From positions 1-15,416 of the forward strand of contig JAHHSJ010000050.1 in NCBI GenBank assembly GCA_020025295.1: a stretch of DNA of 15,416 nucleotides, in the 5' to 3' direction. The notes beneath the pieces are model-generated. The model was given only the letters and a program-made list of their open reading frames with translations. It did no database searches and was not told where the DNA came from. Below are positions 13,934 to 15,416 of the stretch, in pieces; the stretch's first letter is position 1, and each line of letters opens with the position of its first letter. The position numbers were made by a program, and so were the translations under genes. Source of the stretch: Oscillospiraceae bacterium. Lineage in GTDB: Bacteria > Bacillota > Clostridia > Oscillospirales > Oscillospiraceae.

Positions 13934-14851
13934 TTAGACGGTAATGCCCAGCAGCTTCAGGATCAGAGCCATACGAATGAACTTGCCGTTCTCCACCTGA
14001 TCGAAGTAACGGGCGCGAGGATCGGAGTCCACATCGACGGTGATCTCGTTGACACGGGGCAGGGGATGGAGGATAGCCATGGTGGGCTTTGCGGTGACCA
14101 GCTTCTCGGGGGAGAGAATGTAGGTGTCCTTCAGACGGACATAGTCAGCCTCGTTGAAGAAGCGCTCACGCTGCACACGGGTCATATACAGGAAGTCCAA
14201 CTCGGGCATAGCCTCTTCCAGGCTGGTGGTCTCGGTGTAGGGGAGGTTGTTGGCCTTCAGGGTGTTGTCAATCAGGTACTTGGGCAGCTTCAGCTCCTCG
14301 GGGGAGATGAACACGAACTTGATACCGGTGTAACGAGCCAGAGCGCTGACCAGAGAGTGGACAGTACGGCCGAACTTCAGGTCACCGCAGAAGCCGATGG
14401 TGAAGTTCTCCAGATTGCCGCGCTCACGGTGAATGGTGAGCAGGTCGGTCAGGGTCTGAGTGGGGTGATTGTGGCCGCCGTCACCAGCGTTGATGATCGG
14501 GACAGTAGCGGTACGGCTGGCTGCGTAGGGAGCACCCTCCTTGGGATGACGCATCGCAATGATGTCTGCATAGCGGCAGACGGTGCTGATGGTGTCGCTG
14601 ACGGTCTCGCCCTTAGCGGCAGAACTGCTGTTTGCAGCAGAGAAGCCGAGGACGCTGCCGCCCATGCGCTGCATAGCAGCTTCAAAGGACAGGCGGGTAC
14701 GGGTGGAGGGCTCAAAGAAAAGGGTTGCCAGGATTTTGTGCTTGCAAGCCTCCTGATACTTTTCGGGATGAGCGATGATGTCTTCTGCGACTGCGATCAG
14801 TTCATCGATCTCCTCGATGGACAGATCAGTGATGTTAATCAGATGTCTCAC
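13934..14851 (-). CDS. pyrB: Aspartate carbamoyltransferase catalytic subunit PyrB
   Basis: Makes N-carbamoyl-aspartate from carbamoyl phosphate and aspartate, the committed step of pyrimidine synthesis. Motifs in order are FFEPSTRTRLSFE (carbamoyl phosphate site), SSAAKGET (the lid loop from the adjacent subunit), HPTQTLTDLLT, MTRVQRERF and HPLPRVNEI. I place the start at GTG 14851, giving 305 residues that begin RHLINITDLS, the normal length and family start. AAAGGAG (14868-14862) lies 10 bases upstream. The open frame continues to an ATG at 14908, but that codon lies within the promoter, between the -35 and -10, and cannot be on the mRNA. An ATG at 14881 would be almost leaderless and would add ten residues. 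The partner pyrI follows. Confidence 0.96.
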   Translation of the reverse strand: MRHLINITDLSIEEIDELIAVAEDIIAHPEKYQEACKHKILATLFFEPSTRTRLSFEAAMQRMGGSVLGFSAANSSSAAKGETVSDTISTVCRYADIIAMRHPKEGAPYAASRTATVPIINAGDGGHNHPTQTLTDLLTIHRERGNLENFTIGFCGDLKFGRTVHSLVSALARYTGIKFVFISPEELKLPKYLIDNTLKANNLPYTETTSLEEAMPELDFLYMTRVQRERFFNEADYVRLKDTYILSPEKLVTAKPTMAILHPLPRVNEITVDVDSDPRARYFDQVENGKFIRMALILKLLGITV

Positions 14852-14861
14852 TTCCGTTTTG

Positions 14862-14868
14862 CTCCTTT
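14862..14868 (-). promoter_or_regulatory. Ribosome binding site that fixes the GTG start of pyrB
   Basis: AAAGGAG on the minus strand, 10 bases before GTG 14851-14849. The in-frame ATG codons at 14881 and 14908 lie upstream of it. Confidence 0.8.
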
Positions 14869-14889
14869 CTTGTTTTGGCATTCCGACGA

Positions 14890-14918
14890 ATAATATCAGA
14901 TGCGACACCGTTTGTCAA
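14890..14918 (-). promoter_or_regulatory. Sigma-A promoter of pyrB-pyrI
   Basis: On the minus strand: consensus -35 TTGACA (14918-14913), a 17-base spacer, and -10 TATTAT (14895-14890). The predicted start of transcription is about 14883-14882. The leader would be only about 30 bases, too short for a PyrR-type attenuator hairpin, so any pyrimidine control must act at initiation or on translation. Confidence 0.8.
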
Positions 14919-14934
14919 GAACTATTTTTGGTGG

Positions 14935-14966
14935 AGCCGAAATGGCGCTTGTAAGAATTCCGGCTC
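14935..14966. repeat. Imperfect inverted repeat upstream of the pyrB -35
   Basis: GAGCCGAAAT (14935-14944) pairs with ATTCCGGCTC (14957-14966) with one mismatch and a 12-base loop, beginning 17 bases upstream of the pyrB -35. It is a candidate regulator site or a small hairpin; no known box is matched. Confidence 0.4.
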
Positions 14967-15109
14967 AAGCCGACAATAAACTTATCACGAAAAAATGTGA
15001 TTTACAATTGTTTATTTGTGAAAATATAGACGAAAATTTTGGTTTTTTTAATATTTTTGGAGAAAATGTGTTTTTGCTTCGGGAATGTTGGAGCAAAACC
15101 TTTTTTCGG

Positions 15110-15152
15110 TTGACAAAGTATGCTATAATACGAATGATTTTCCTTTTGTCAA
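15110..15152 (+). promoter_or_regulatory. Extended -10 promoter framed by an 8-bp inverted repeat
   Basis: TGCTATAAT gives a perfect extended -10 (TATAAT 15124-15129, TG 15121-15122). A TTGACA lies at 15110-15115, only 8 bases before TATAAT, so it is too close to act as the -35. The same bases begin an inverted repeat TTGACAAA (15110-15117) / TTTGTCAA (15145-15152) that frames the -10 and the transcription start. This geometry suits a repressor operator. Confidence 0.5.
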
Positions 15153-15172
15153 TATAGAAAAAGAGGTGAAAA

Positions 15173-15184
15173 ATGAAGGCATGA
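15173..15184 (+). other. Three-codon minigene overlapping the next start
   Basis: ATG-AAG-GCA-TGA lies 4 bases after GAGGTG (15163-15168). Its stop overlaps the ATG at 15181 as ATGA. It may be chance, or a short upstream frame that passes ribosomes to the membrane-protein gene by termination-reinitiation. Confidence 0.35.
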
Positions 15185-15416
15185 GTATGACACTATTTCC
15201 GTTCCTATATGCGATTGCATTTGTGATTCTCATTACGGCGGTTCTTTCAACGGCATGTTGCCTGTATGTGCTGAAGAAGCGAGATAGCGTTGCCCATATC
15301 ATCGGCCTCTATCTGTTTTATTTGATCGATGCGGTGATTATTTTTCAGCTGGAATGCAGCCCGAATTTCAATGCATGGTTCGAACGAGGATTTGTGTACA
15401 ACCCGGCAATAAAGAC
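15181..15416 (+). CDS. N-terminal part of a multi-span membrane protein (3' truncated by window end)
   Basis: The frame is open from ATG 15181 to the window edge, giving 78 complete codons. It shows a first hydrophobic span at about residues 4-28 (FPFLYAIAFVILITAVLSTA), a basic turn LKKRDS, and a second span at about 38-54 (HIIGLYLFYLIDAVIIF), then a polar stretch. This reads as the start of an integral membrane protein with the N-terminus outside or very short. The promoter and ribosome binding site upstream make it a real gene. ATG 15187 is an alternative start. I cannot name the family; N-terminal membrane sensor domains of clostridial transcription regulators or histidine kinases look similar, but that is only a guess. 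Confidence 0.65.
   Translation, partial: MSMTLFPFLYAIAFVILITAVLSTACCLYVLKKRDSVAHIIGLYLFYLIDAVIIFQLECSPNFNAWFERGFVYNPAIK

Larger units (their letters stand above)
14852..15180. other. Divergent intergenic region between pyrB and a truncated membrane-protein gene
   Basis: This 329-base gap is markedly AT-rich from about 14970. It holds the pyrB promoter, the GAGCCG inverted repeat, a small ATCAC-N8-GTGAT palindrome (14984-15001), and at its right end the promoter and inverted repeat of the next gene. A plus-strand open frame at 14900-15157 crosses it, but it has no ribosome binding site and no recognisable content. Confidence 0.5.

Noticed and set aside
14984..15001. ATCAC-N8-GTGAT palindrome as a CRP/FNR- or Rex-type box
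   Set aside because: Only five bases per arm in AT-rich DNA, and the spacing and orientation match neither the CRP, FNR nor Rex consensus.
1..15416. Mobile elements, CRISPR arrays, tRNA or rRNA genes
   Set aside because: No transposase or integrase motifs, no regularly spaced repeats, and no tRNA or rRNA-like sequence were seen on either strand.

Overview
The window looks like chromosomal core and near-core DNA from an anaerobic, fairly GC-rich gut-type Clostridia (Oscillospiraceae-like Firmicutes). The evidence is AGGAGG-type ribosome binding sites, an ecfA1-ecfA2-ecfT-truA cluster, a pyrB-pyrI pair with a separate regulatory subunit, a DUF5711-like protein beside a CvpA-family protein, a flavin/Fe-S 'old yellow enzyme' reductase, and a ClpE-type zinc-finger Hsp100. 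This placement is inferred from gene content and motifs; no database was searched.

Layout. 1-151 is the 3' end of a small plus-strand gene with a C-terminal membrane segment. A terminator shared with the convergent lipoprotein gene (309-761, minus) follows. 1081-4257 is a minus-strand unit: an AraC-family regulator and, downstream of it, a 648-residue FMN/4Fe-4S/FAD oxidoreductase closed by a strong terminator. From 4610 a plus-strand train begins at a good extended -10 promoter: an rRNA-methyltransferase-like protein, the two ECF ATPases, EcfT, TruA, a membrane-anchored DUF5711-like protein and a CvpA-like membrane protein. After a 90-base gap come the Clp ATPase (10824-13379) and its terminator. 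A second, facing terminator serves pyrB-pyrI on the minus strand (13501-14851). A divergent intergenic region leads to the start of a truncated membrane protein at 15181.

How the genes fit together. EcfA1, EcfA2 and EcfT make the shared energising module of group II ECF vitamin/metal importers; no substrate-binding S component is encoded here, so it presumably serves S components elsewhere. The upstream methyltransferase and TruA make this a mixed RNA-modification and transport operon. PyrB and PyrI form aspartate transcarbamoylase. The AraC protein is the obvious candidate regulator of the reductase next to it.

The most unusual protein is the Clp ATPase. It has a ClpE-type N-terminal zinc finger (C-x2-C-x22-C-x2-C) and a ClpP-docking VGF loop, but its middle domain is about 130 residues, ClpB-sized, where ClpC/ClpE have a shorter one. 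I found no clear evidence of a wholly new multigene system, nor of mobile elements, CRISPR arrays, tRNAs or rRNAs.
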